Assembly (NCBI GenBank): GCA_023634235.1
Contig: JAMKCF010000030.1
Coordinates: 2,046,001-2,110,000, forward strand
Length of the DNA stretch: 64,000 bases
Direction: 5' to 3'
Source of the DNA: Pisaster brevispinus
Taxonomy: Eukaryota > Echinodermata > Asteroidea > Forcipulatida > Asteriidae
The position numbers and the translations under genes are program-made. Each line of letters begins with the position of its first letter. Position 1 is the first letter of the stretch. Shown in pieces: positions 53,401-64,000 of the stretch. The notes under the pieces were generated by a model. It searched no databases. It was not told where the DNA came from and saw only the letters and a program-made list of their open reading frames with translations.

Positions 53401-56400
53401 GGTCAAAATTTCAAGATTTTGGGTCAAATTTTGTTTGGCAATTTTATGGTTTCAAATGATAGAGCACAGACTCCATAAGACAGTTTACTGGTGCAATCTG
53501 GAAAAATGATGCATAGTTTGTCAGATAATGAGAATTTTATGAGTTTAGTTATGGGTCCGAAAAACCAAAAAATAGACCATGCCGGCATGGTCAAAATTTC
53601 AAGATTTTGGGTCAAATTTTGTTTGGCAATTTTATGGTTTCAAATCATAGAGCACGGACTCCTGAAGACCGTTTACAGGTGCAATCTGGAAAAATGATGC
53701 ATAGTTTGTCAGATAATGAGAATTTTGTGAGTTTAGTTATGGGTCCGAAAAACCAAAAAATCGACCATGCCGGCATGGTCAAAATTTCAAGATTTTTTGT
53801 CAAATTTTGTTTGGCAATTTTATGGTTTCAAATGATAGAGCACAGACTCCGGAAGATAGTTTACTGGTGCAGACATAAAAATGATGCATAGTTTGTCAGA
53901 TGATGAGAATGTTTTGAGTTTAGTTATGGGTCTGAAAAACCAAAAAATAGACCATGCCGGCATTGTCAAATTTTCATGATTTGAGATCAAAATTCTTTGC
54001 GAATTTTATGGTTTCAAATGATTGAGCACGGACTCCAGAAGACAGTTTACTGGTGCAGACTATAAAAATTATGCATAGTTTGTCAGATATTGAGAATTTT
54101 GTGAGTTTAGTTATGGGTCCGAAAAACCAAAAAACCGACCATGCCGGCATGGTCAAAATTTCAAGATTTGGATTGACAATTTTTTGGCAATTTTATTGTT
54201 TCAAATGATTGATCACGGACTCCTGAAGACAGTTTACTGGTGAAGACTGGAAAAATAACTCAAAGTATGAGATGTATCAGGAATTTTGTCAGTTTAGTTA
54301 TGGGTCCGAAAAACCAAAAAATCAACCATGCCGGCATGGTCACAATTTCAAGATTTTGGGTCAAAAATCTTTTGGCAATTTTATGGTTTCAAGTGATAGA
54401 GCACGGACTCCTGAAGACTGTTTACTGATGCAATCTGGAAAAATGATGCATAGTTTGTCAGATAATGAGAATTCTGTGAGTTTAGTTATGTGTCCGAAAA
54501 ACCAAAAAATTGACCATGCCGGCATGGTCAAAATTTCAAGGTTTTGGGTCAAATTTTGTTTAGCAATTTTATGGTTTCAAATGATAGAGCACAGACTCCA
54601 GAAGACAGTTTACTGGTGCAGACATAAAAATGATGCATAGTTTGTCAGATGATGAGAATTTTGTGAGTCTAGTTATGGGTCCGAAAAATCAAAAAATAGA
54701 CCATGCCGGCATGGTCAAAATTTCAAGATTTTGGGTCAAAAATCTGTTGGCAATTTTATGGTTTCAAATGATAGAGCACGGACTCCTGAAGACCGTTTAC
54801 TGGTGCAATCTGGAAAAATGATGCATAGTTTGTCAGATAATGAGAATTTTATGAGTTTAGTTATGGGTCCGAAAAACCAAAAAATCGACCATGCCGGCAT
54901 GGTCAAAATTTCAAGATTTTGGGTCAAAAATCTTTTGGCAATTTTATGGTTTCAAATCATAGAGCACGGACTCCTGAAGACCGTTTACTGGTGCAATCTG
55001 GAAAAATGATGCATAGTTTGTCAGATAATGAGAATTTTATGAGTTTAGTTATGGGTCCGAAAAACCAAAAAATCAACCATGCCGGCATGGTCAAAATTTC
55101 AAGATTTTTTGTCAAATTTTGTTTGGCAATTTTATGGTTTCAAATGATAGAGCACAGACTCCGGAAGATAGTTTACTGGTGCAGACATAAAAATGATGCA
55201 TAGTTTGTCAGATGATGAGAATGTTTTGAGTTTAGTTATGGGTCTGAAAAACCAAAAAATAGACCATGCCGGCATGGTCAAATTTTCATGATTTGAGATC
55301 AAAATTCTTTGCGAATTTTATGGTTTCAAATGATTGAGCACGGACTCCAGAAGACAGTTTACTGGTGCAGACTATAAAAATGATGCATAGTTTGTCAGAT
55401 ATTGAGAATTTTGTGAGTTTAGTTATGGGTCCGAAAAACCAAAAAACCGACCATGCCGGCATGGTCAAAATTTCAAGATTTGGATTGACAATTTTTTGGC
55501 AATTTTATTGTTTCAAATGATTGATCACGGACTCCATAAGACAGTTTACTGGTGCAATCTGGAAAAATGATGCATAGTTTGTCAGATAATGAGAATTTTA
55601 TGAGTTTAGTTATGGGTCCGAAAAACCAAAAAATAGACCATGCCGGCATGGTCAAAATTTCAAGATTTTGGGTCAAAAATCTTTTGGCAATTTTATGGTT
55701 TCAAATCAAAGAGCACGGACTCCTGAAGACCGTTTACTGGTGCAATCTGGAAAAATGATGCATAGTTTGTCAGATAATGAGAATTCTGTGAGTTTAGTTA
55801 TGTGTCCGAAAAACCAAAAAATTGACCATGCCGGCATGGTCAAAATTTCAAGATTTTGGGTCAAATTTTGTTTGGCAATTTTATGGTTTCAAATGATAGA
55901 GCACAGACTCCATAAGACAGTTTACTGGTGCAATCTGGAAAAATGATGCATAGTTTGTCAGATAATGAGAATTTTATGAGTTTAGTTATGGGTCCGAAAA
56001 ACCAAAAAATAGACCATGCCGGCATGGTCAAAATTTCAAGATTTTGGGTCAAATTTTGTTTGGCAATTTTATGGTTTCAAATCATAGAGCACGGACTCCT
56101 GAAGACCGTTTACAGGTGCAATCTGGAAAAATGATGCATAGTTTGTCAGATAATGAGAATTTTGTGAGTTTAGTTATGGGTCCGAAAAACCAAAAAATCG
56201 ACCATGCCGGCATGGTCAAAATTTCAAGATTTTTTGTCAAATTTTGTTTGGCAATTTTATGGTTTCAAATGATAGAGCACAGACTCCGGAAGATAGTTTA
56301 CTGGTGCAGACATAAAAATGATGCATAGTTTGTCAGATGATGAGAATGTTTTGAGTTTAGTTATGGGTCTGAAAAACCAAAAAATAGACCATGCCGGCAT

Positions 56401-59400
56401 TGTCAAATTTTCATGATTTGAGATCAAAATTCTTTGCGAATTTTATGGTTTCAAATGATTGAGCACGGACTCCAGAAGACAGTTTACTGGTGCAGACTAT
56501 AAAAATTATGCATAGTTTGTCAGATATTGAGAATTTTGTGAGTTTAGTTATGGGTCCGAAAAACCAAAAAAACCGACCATGCCGGCATGGTCAAAATTTC
56601 AAGATTTGGATTGACAATTTTTTGGCAATTTTATTGTTTCAAATGATTGATCACGGACTCCTGAAGACAGTTTACTGGTGAAGACTGGAAAAATAACTCA
56701 AAGTATGAGATGTATCAGGAATTTTGTCAGTTTAGTTATGGGTCCGAAAAACCAAAAAATCAACCATGCCGGCATGGTCACAATTTCAAGATTTTGGGTC
56801 AAAAATCTTTTGGCAATTTTATGGTTTCAAGTGATAGAGCACGGACTCCTGAAGACTGTTTACTGATGCAATCTGGAAAAATGATGCATAGTTTGTCAGA
56901 TAATGAGAATTCTGTGAGTTTAGTTATGTGTCCGAAAAACCAAAAAATTGACCATGCCGGCATGGTCAAAATTTCAAGGTTTTGGGTCAAATTTTGTTTA
57001 GCAATTTTATGGTTTCAAATGATAGAGCACAGACTCCAGAAGACAGTTTACTGGTGCAGACATAAAAATGATGCATAGTTTGTCAGATGATGAGAATTTT
57101 GTGAGTCTAGTTATGGGTCCGAAAAATCAAAAAATAGACCATGCCGGCATGGTCAAAATTTCAAGATTTTGGGTCAAAAATCTGTTGGCAATTTTATGGT
57201 TTCAAATGATAGAGCACGGACTCCTGAAGACCGTTTACTGGTGCAATCTGGAAAAATGATGCATAGTTTGTCAGATAATGAGAATTTTATGAGTTTAGTT
57301 ATGGGTCCGAAAAACCAAAAAATCGACCATGCCGGCATGGTCAAAATTTCAAGATTTTGGGTCAAAAATCTTTTGGCAATTTTATGGTTTCAAATCATAG
57401 AGCACGGACTCCTGAAGACCGTTTACTGGTGCAATCTGGAAAAATGATGCATAGTTTGTCAGATAATGAGAATTTTATGAGTTTAGTTATGGGTCCGAAA
57501 AACCAAAAAATCAACCATGCCGGCATGGTCAAAATTTCAAGATTTTTTGTCAAATTTTGTTTGGCAATTTTATGGTTTCAAATGATAGAGCACAGACTCC
57601 GGAAGATAGTTTACTGGTGCAGACATAAAAATGATGCATAGTTTGTCAGATGATGAGAATGTTTTGAGTTTAGTTATGGGTCTGAAAAACCAAAAAATAG
57701 ACCATGCCGGCATGGTCAAATTTTCATGATTTGAGATCAAAATTCTTTGCGAATTTTATGGTTTCAAATGATTGAGCACGGACTCCAGAAGACAGTTTAC
57801 TGGTGCAGACTATAAAAATGATGCATAGTTTGTCAGATATTGAGAATTTTGTGAGTTTAGTTATGGGTCCGAAAAACCAAAAAACCGACCATGCCGGCAT
57901 GGTCAAAATTTCAAGATTTGGATTGACAATTTTTTGGCAATTTTATTGTTTCAAATGATTGATCACGGACTCCTGAAGACAGTTTACTGGTGAAGACTGG
58001 AAAAATAACTCAAAGTATGAGATGTATCAGGAATTTTGTCAGTTTAGTTATGGGTCCGAAAAACCAAAAAATCGACCATGCCGGCATGGTCACAATTTCA
58101 AGATTTTGGGTCAAAAATCTTTTGGCAATTTTATGGTTTCAAGTGATAGAGCACGGACTCCTGAAGACCGTTTACTGATGCAATCTGGAAAAATGATGCA
58201 TAGTTTGTCAGATAATGAGAATTCTGTGAGTTTAGTTATGTGTCCGAAAAACCAAAAAATTAACCATGCCGGCATGGTCAAAATTTCAAGGTTTTGGGTC
58301 AAATTTTGTTTAGCAATTTTATGGTTTCAAATGATAGAGCACAGACTCCAGAAGACAGTTTACTAGTGCAGACATAAAAATGATGCATAGTTTGTCAGAT
58401 GATGAGAATTTTGTGAGTCTAGTTATGGGTCCGAAAAACCAAAAAATAGACCATGCCGGCATGGTCAAAATTTCAAGATTTTGGGTCAAAAATCTGTTGG
58501 CAATTTTATGGTTTCAAATGATAGAGCACGGACTCCTGAAGACCGTTTACTGGTGCAATCTGGAAAAATGATGCATAGTTTGTCAGATAATGAGAATTTT
58601 GTGAGTTTAGTTATGGGTCCGAAAAACCAAAAAATCGACCATGCCGGCATGGTCAAAATTTCAAGATTTTGGGTCAAAAATCTTTTGGCAATTTTATGGT
58701 TTCAAATCATAGAGCACGGACTCCTGAAGACCGTTTACTGGTGCAATCTGGAAAAATGATGCATAGTTTGTCAGATAATGAGAATTTTATGAGTTTAGTT
58801 ATGGGTCCGAAAAACCAAAAAATCAACCATGCCGGCATGGTCAAAATTTCAAGATTTTTTGTCAAATTTTGTTTGGCAATTTTATGGTTTCAAATGATAG
58901 AGCACAGACTCCGGAAGATAGTTTACTGGTGCAGACATAAAAATGATGCATAGTTTGTCAGATGATGAGAATGTTTTGAGTTTAGTTATGGGTCTGAAAA
59001 ACCAAAAAATAGACCATGCCGGCATGGTCAAATTTTCATGATTTGAGATCAAAATTCTTTGCGAATTTTATGGTTTCAAATGATTGAGCACGGACTCCAG
59101 AAGACAGTTTACTGGTGCAGACTATAAAAATGATGCATAGTTTGTCAGATATTGAGAATTTTGTGAGTTTAGTTATGGGTCCGAAAAACCAAAAAACCGA
59201 CCATGCCGGCATGGTCAAAATTTCAAGATTTGGATTGACAATTTTTTGGCAATTTTATTGTTTCAAATGATTGATCACGGACTCCTGAAGACAGTTTACT
59301 GGTGAAGACTGGAAAAATAACTCAAAGTATGAGATGTATCAGGAATTTTGTCAGTTTAGTTATGGGTCCGAAAAACCAAAAAATCGACCATGCCGGCATG

Positions 59401-60725
59401 GTCACAATTTCAAGATTTTGGGTCAAAAATCTTTTGGCAATTTTATGGTTTCAAGTGATAGAGCACGGACTCCTGAAGACCGTTTACTGATGCAATCTGG
59501 AAAAATGATGCATAGTTTGTCAGATAATGAGAATTCTGTGAGTTTAGTTATGTGTCCGAAAAACCAAAAAATTAACCATGCCGGCATGGTCAAAATTTCA
59601 AGGTTTTGGGTCAAATTTTGTTTAGCAATTTTATGGTTTCAAATGATAGAGCACAGACTCCAGAAGACAGTTTACTAGTGCAGACATAAAAATGATGCAT
59701 AGTTTGTCAGATGATGAGAATTTTGTGAGTCTAGTTATGGGTCCGAAAAACCAAAAAATAGACCATGCCGGCATGGTCAAAATTTCAAGATTTTGGGTCA
59801 AAAATCTGTTGGCAATTTTATGGTTTCAAATGATAGAGCACGGACTCCTGAAGACCGTTTACTGGTGCAATCTGGAAAAATGATGCATAGTTTGTCAGAT
59901 AATGAGAATTTTATGAGTTTAGTTATGGGTCCGAAAAACCCAAAAATCGACCATGCCGGCATGGTCAAAATTTCAAGATTTTGGGTCAAAAATCTTTTGG
60001 CAGTTTTATGGTTTCAAATGATAGAGCACTGACTCCTGAAGACCGTTTACTGGTGCAATCTCGAAAAATGATGCATAGTTTGTCAGATAAGAAGAATTTT
60101 GTGAGTTTAGTTATGGGTCCGAAAAACCAAAAAATCGACCATGCCGGCATGGTCAAAGTTTCAAGATTTTGGGTCAAATTTTGTTTGGCAATTTTATGGT
60201 TTTAAATGATAAAGAACGGACTCCTGAAGACAAGTTACTGGTGCAGACTATTAAAATGATGCAAAATTTTTCAGATATTGAGAATTTTGTGAGTTTAGTT
60301 ATGGATCCCAAAACCCCAAAAATCATCAAGATTTTTGGTCAATTTTTTTTGCAATTTTATGGTTTCAAATGATAGAGCACAGACTCCTGAAGTCAGTTTA
60401 CTGGTGCAGACTGGAAAAAATGCTTAGTTTGAGATATTTCAGGAATTTTGTGAGTATAGTTTTGGGTCCGAAGAACCCAAAAATCAACCATACCGGCATG
60501 GTCAAAATTTCAAAATTTCGGTTTGAAATGTTTTTGGCCATTTTATGATTCCAAATGATACAGAACAGATCCTGGAGACAGTTATCTGGTGCATACTGGA
60601 AAAACAATGCATATTTTGAGATATATCAGAATTTTGTAAGTTTAGTTTTGGGTACGAAGAACCAACAAAATAAACCATGCCAGCATGGTCACAATTTCAA
60701 GATTTGGTTCCCAAATTTTTGAAAT
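47425..60725 (+). repeat. 188-bp satellite array, about 70 monomers, with higher-order structure
   Basis: About 13.3 kb of head-to-tail monomers, typically 188 bp. Landmarks in order: GGGTCCGAAAAACCAAAAAA, GACCATGCCGGCATGGTC, AAAATTTCAAGATTTTGGGT, TTGGCAATTTTATGGTTTCA, GGACTCCTGAAGAC, ACTGGTGCA, GGAAAAATGATGCATAGTTT and GTCAGATAATGAGAATTTT. Both edges (to about 50.5 kb and after about 60.2 kb) are diverged and irregular; the centre is homogeneous. 188 is not a multiple of 3, so the many 60-120 codon open frames inside are by-products. The 18-bp GACCATGCCGGCATGGTC is a perfect palindrome. No coding or RNA gene function seen. Confidence 0.97.
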
Positions 60726-60729
60726 TTTT

Positions 60730-61700
60730 GTGTTCACAAGTCTTGGTCTTATTTTTTGAAACTTCTTTACCACAGAATTCTGTGCATCTGGTGCTCAATG
60801 AAATGTATGGTTTTAATGGGTTCTAAAAGCAGATTACCCATTAAGCAGTCCCATGAATTTTGACAATAACCCCTGAAAAATGGAATTTATGAGCATGGAA
60901 TGCTCCGGTGGATATTAACTTGAGAGCGCTCCAACATTTTTCCGGGTCAAATAAACCTTCCACCATATGCCAGATGGGAAAAATTTGGCCAACATACATG
61001 TCATACAACTTGAATTGGTTAATAGACCCTGCAAGTCTGGCGTATATTCAAACATTTTTGGGACTGCTTTGGCCCATCGTACATTGCCTTAATGCGTAAA
61101 AGAAACAAACTTTTGCACATTAAACAGGTCCCAAAGTTTGTATATGCGTGAGACTTGCACAGTCCATAGTAAATATAGTTTTGATCTTGATGTGCCATAA
61201 TAATCAACACTAACTTCAGGCACAAATTTCAGCATTTGAACATAATATTGTCACTAATTTTAGGTTTTCAGTTACAGTTTTGTGGAATATGACTTCATTT
61301 CAGAGTTATATAAAACAATACAAAAATGGTTCTTACATATTTAGTAAGCTTTCAGACTAAACAATGATGTTTTTAATCCTTAACAATCCTGTTTAAAATA
61401 CTGTTAAAATGAATGATTGAATAACTAGTTCAGTCATTTTCATCTTGTATTTTTGAATGACAAGGATGTTTATTTTTGTCACAATGCATATTACATTTTG
61501 CTTTTATTTTCACTTACCCGTGGACAAAATGAGTTAGTCCAAAGTACATCTTACCTTTTGAACTAAATAGAGCAACCTTATTTGTATATTTTCCCAACTA
61601 GTTCTGACTCCCAAGTGGAATGTGATCAGGCCATGGACTTCCAATGTACCTCTTTGTTTGCATGTGACTTTTGGTAAAACACATTCTTTTGTTGTACATT
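60730..61700. other. no recognised feature to the right of the satellite
   Basis: AT-rich unique-looking sequence. Short open frames at 60908 (+) and 61225 (-) overlap each other and show no family likeness. Confidence 0.4.
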
Positions 61701-63030
61701 GTATATCTGCACTTACTTTGGTTCTATAGTGTAGTTCTTTGGATAGGTACTGTATAAAGTTTATAGGGGTTAACCTAGAATTACTAAGAGGATGGAAGTA
61801 GCAATAAAGTAGCAGTTCTATCTGGGCTGCAGAACCTAGTTTGTAATTGTCTCCTTATTGTAGCATAATTAGTGTAGAAGGAAACAGTCCAATAATGAGT
61901 TAGATTATATAAGAGGGGTGCGCTTCAGTACAAAGAATGAGTGAAAACCAGCGAGGGAGTTACAGTATGTAGATGAAATGTGAGTTTCAGTGTGAACCAA
62001 AATCTAAGAGTGAGAGGTTGTGAGAGGGACTGCTAGCCACTGACCATCCGACAGTAGATTTGTGTGTCAGTTGACACAGATTACAGATGTCAAAGCTTTT
62101 GCCCAGTAGATACTGCAACTGGGGCAAATCAAAATCTGCATGCGGCATACTGGTCGTATAGTACACATGTATGGAGGCAGCACGACCCAACCAGCACAAC
62201 TTTATAGTGACGGACGTCGCATTGGAAATCCGTAAGTTCTGACCCTATACTCTTAATTTTTGTAAGGGAACCTGCATTTATTAATTTGTGAACTAAATTT
62301 GCGTAAGCTCAAAGAGATGCGGAATTGCAGAATTGCTGAATTGCTGAATTGCTGAATTGCTACAGATAAAATTGTATGTTGAATCAATACCAAAGAAATG
62401 TGGAAGTGCATTGAAAGATGTATTATTTAAAGTAATTATCTTTTGCTGTGCAACCAAATCATGTATTTCCAATGTTTCGATAGTTTTGGTTGGTTACTTT
62501 AACTTATAGATGGCCGTTGATAACGGGAGAGTTTGACGGAAGAGAAGACAGATACCTACCGAGAGACGGGCTAAAGACTGTTAAACGGACTGGAGAGCCG
62601 TCATTGCCAGACTGAGTGTGCTAGGCAGAGAAAGAGCAGGCTCCAAGACAGAGAGCACAACTCGTAGTCTACTCCCCAAACCAATTACAGTTATCGGCAG
62701 AGTATCATTTTTTTAAATGAACAATTAAGTTTATGTATGAATGTTGCGAGGTGCCAGCCAGTACAAACACGAACGTTAAAAACCGAGAGTAGTTTTATGT
62801 ACTGTATGGGTTGCAGAGACAACCTTATTAAGTTGCGTGGAAAGCTCCAAGTAACTGCGGCTCAGTTCATGTAACTACTAAAGCCAAGCAACTGTGAGAA
62901 AGTAGAAATAAGAAACGAGGGTGAATTAACTTTTGCTAAAGTTTCTTTTGAGCTGTTATTTTAAGTCGTAGTTTATGTGTAAATATTTGTAATCATTGAA
63001 TAAATGTGTAAATTCATGTTTAAGAAGAAA
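61700..63030 (+). mobile_element. possible LTR or 5' leader with TATA box and AATAAA
   Basis: TATATAAGAGGGG at about 61906 is a strong TATA-like box followed by a GC-richer, purine-rich leader, and AATAAATGTG occurs at about 62998. A gag/pol is not present on either side, and I cannot find matching terminal repeats, so this could equally be the promoter and 5' UTR of the gene whose first coding exon starts at 63111. Confidence 0.3.
62319..62361 (+). repeat. short tandem repeat GAATTGCT
   Basis: About five units of GAATTGCT / GAATTGCA in a row. Short and probably slippage-derived. Confidence 0.85.
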
Positions 63031-63110
63031 AGGACAGGATTCTGGCATTGGAACTTATTTTCTATCTGTTTATTTTGACCCGGTACTGACAGTTTTATCA
63101 TTTTGTGCAG

Positions 63111-63194
63111 GTTCACCACTTTGTTCTGAACGAAGGCATAGAACTATCATGACTTCTCCTCAACCATACGGCCAGGCCATGCCAATGCAGCAGG
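63111..63194 (+). CDS. first coding exon of an unidentified gene
   Basis: After TTTTGTGCAG, 38 bases of leader, then ATG at 63149 in TATCATGAC, giving MTSPQPYGQAMPMQQG, then GTGAGC. The Gln/Pro-rich, low-complexity start is common in RNA-binding or transcription-associated proteins but does not identify one. The rest of the gene lies beyond or in unrecognised exons to the right. Confidence 0.5.
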
Positions 63195-63914
63195 GTGAGC
63201 TCAAACCATTGAGTTGCTGAAGAATTCCAAACCTAGGCCTGTGATTTCTCAGGCTTTTTCCTGGTTTCAGGATTTTCCATTGACCTCCCTTGGGCTTCAG
63301 AGTTTTTTGAAAGAGGCAAACTTGCAAACATTTTGTTTAATCACAGGATGTGGCAAATATTGTACACATGGTCATTTTATATGATGGCCACACACAGGCT
63401 CAAACCTTTGACCTCCATGAGTGTGTGCTCATCTTGTGTTGATGAACATGACCATATGTACACAGTGTAAGCTACATCCTGTGATTAGTGTCGCAGCAAA
63501 AAGTTACAAAGTCAAACCAGAACTGATAAGAATAAAGTCATTAGTGTAGTTAGCTCCGCCTTGAACAAAAGGATAAAGGCGCAATAACGAATAGTCATTC
63601 ACATTGTACTGTATGTACAAGCTCATATACCCACAAACAGTTTATGTATACAGTACGTAAGCACATGTCTGTAACAGTGTATCCGAGCAGCAAGCATGGG
63701 GTGTGCTGTGTGCGGGGCAAAATGCGACTTTAATCATTCCATGCAGCTGACATGCCTTGATCAAGGCTACAGTTCATCAAGCCTTCCTTAAGCATTCCTG
63801 AAACCATCTCAACTCCTTAGGCATATTCAGCACTGGCAACCAAATTGGTGTTCAGCCTGCAAGTCAAGCAATAAACCACAAATGAAACTGACTGGTTAAG
63901 TTTTCAATAGTTTT

Positions 63915-64000
63915 TGGGTTGAACAAAGAAAACTTGACTAGAGCCGGACTTGAACCTGAGACCTCTGCATTAACAGTCTTGCACTAAAGAGCAAGAGGAA
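63915..64000 (-). mobile_element. tRNA-derived SINE, minus strand, cut by the window end
   Basis: On the minus strand GGTTCAAGTCCGGCTCTAGT (B-box) followed by CTTTGTTCAACCCAAAAAC; the same end as the SINE at 41470. The 5' head continues beyond 64000. Confidence 0.75.

Noticed and set aside
47430..60600. Dozens of 60-126 codon open frames on both strands in the array
   Set aside because: All are frames of the 188-bp satellite; the period is not a multiple of three, so each frame is lost after a monomer or two.
47425..60725. CENP-B box
   Set aside because: No match to the TTCG....A..CGGG core; only the presence of a dyad is similar.
63356..63470. Inverted GTACACATGGTCAT / ATGACCATATGTACA pair
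   Set aside because: Imperfect and widely spaced (about 85 bp); within chance expectation for AT-rich sequence of this length, so not listed as a feature.

Overview
The window looks like repeat-dense nuclear DNA of a deuterostome invertebrate, most likely an echinoderm (class not resolved). The pointers are small exons with GT-AG introns, recognisable pieces of the animal PAF1-complex subunit CTR9 and of CUB-domain genes, two kinds of tRNA-derived SINE, Penelope-like GIY-YIG remnants, LINE remnants of marine-invertebrate type and many palindromic MITEs. The species call is inference. No bacterial or organellar gene organisation is seen.

Layout. 1-1.9 kb: minus-strand LINE reverse-transcriptase fossil. 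2.5-4.5 kb: 3'-terminal exons of a CTR9 copy, already broken. 4.5-8.5 kb: decayed exons of a multi-CUB gene (block A), with a SINE and a LINE tail. 9-10.9 kb: Penelope-like remnant with a foldback element inside. 11-13.4 kb: internally deleted LINE and a MITE cluster. 14-18 kb: possible first exon plus five tandem copies of a 66-bp exon-like cassette. 18.2-19.3 kb: 97 copies of a 12-bp minisatellite. 19.3-23.9 kb: second copy of the CUB/LINE/Penelope/foldback segment (block B), rearranged and lacking the SINE. 24.2-25.8 kb: SINE and MITEs. 26.2 kb: start of a THAP-domain gene (+). 27.6-28.6 kb: minus-strand two-exon gene with a chromo-barrel-like segment. 30.5-41.7 kb: ten exons of the TPR part of CTR9, in order, with stops, frameshifts and a 1.27-kb DNA transposon in one exon. 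41.9-44.6 kb: a 916-bp terminal-inverted-repeat element, tandem duplications and inverted satellite monomers. 44.7-47.1 kb: exons of an unidentified gene. 47.4-60.7 kb: about 13.3 kb of a 188-bp satellite with higher-order structure. 61-64 kb: LTR-like sequence, a short first coding exon and a SINE.

Very little here is clearly intact. The best live-gene candidates are the minus-strand chromo-barrel-like gene, the THAP first exon and the short exon at 63.1 kb. CTR9 is probably dead in both parts: its C-terminal tail lies 26 kb upstream of its TPR exons on the same strand, which implies either two duplicated pseudogene copies or a local rearrangement. Blocks A and B are a segmental duplication in which block B keeps an empty SINE insertion site. 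The satellite carries an 18-bp perfect palindrome in nearly every monomer and shows recent multi-monomer amplification. I found no clearly undescribed functional system. The most noteworthy signals are the palindromic satellite, the transposon precisely splitting a CTR9 exon, the repeated 66-bp cassette and the foldback elements with hammerhead-like arms.
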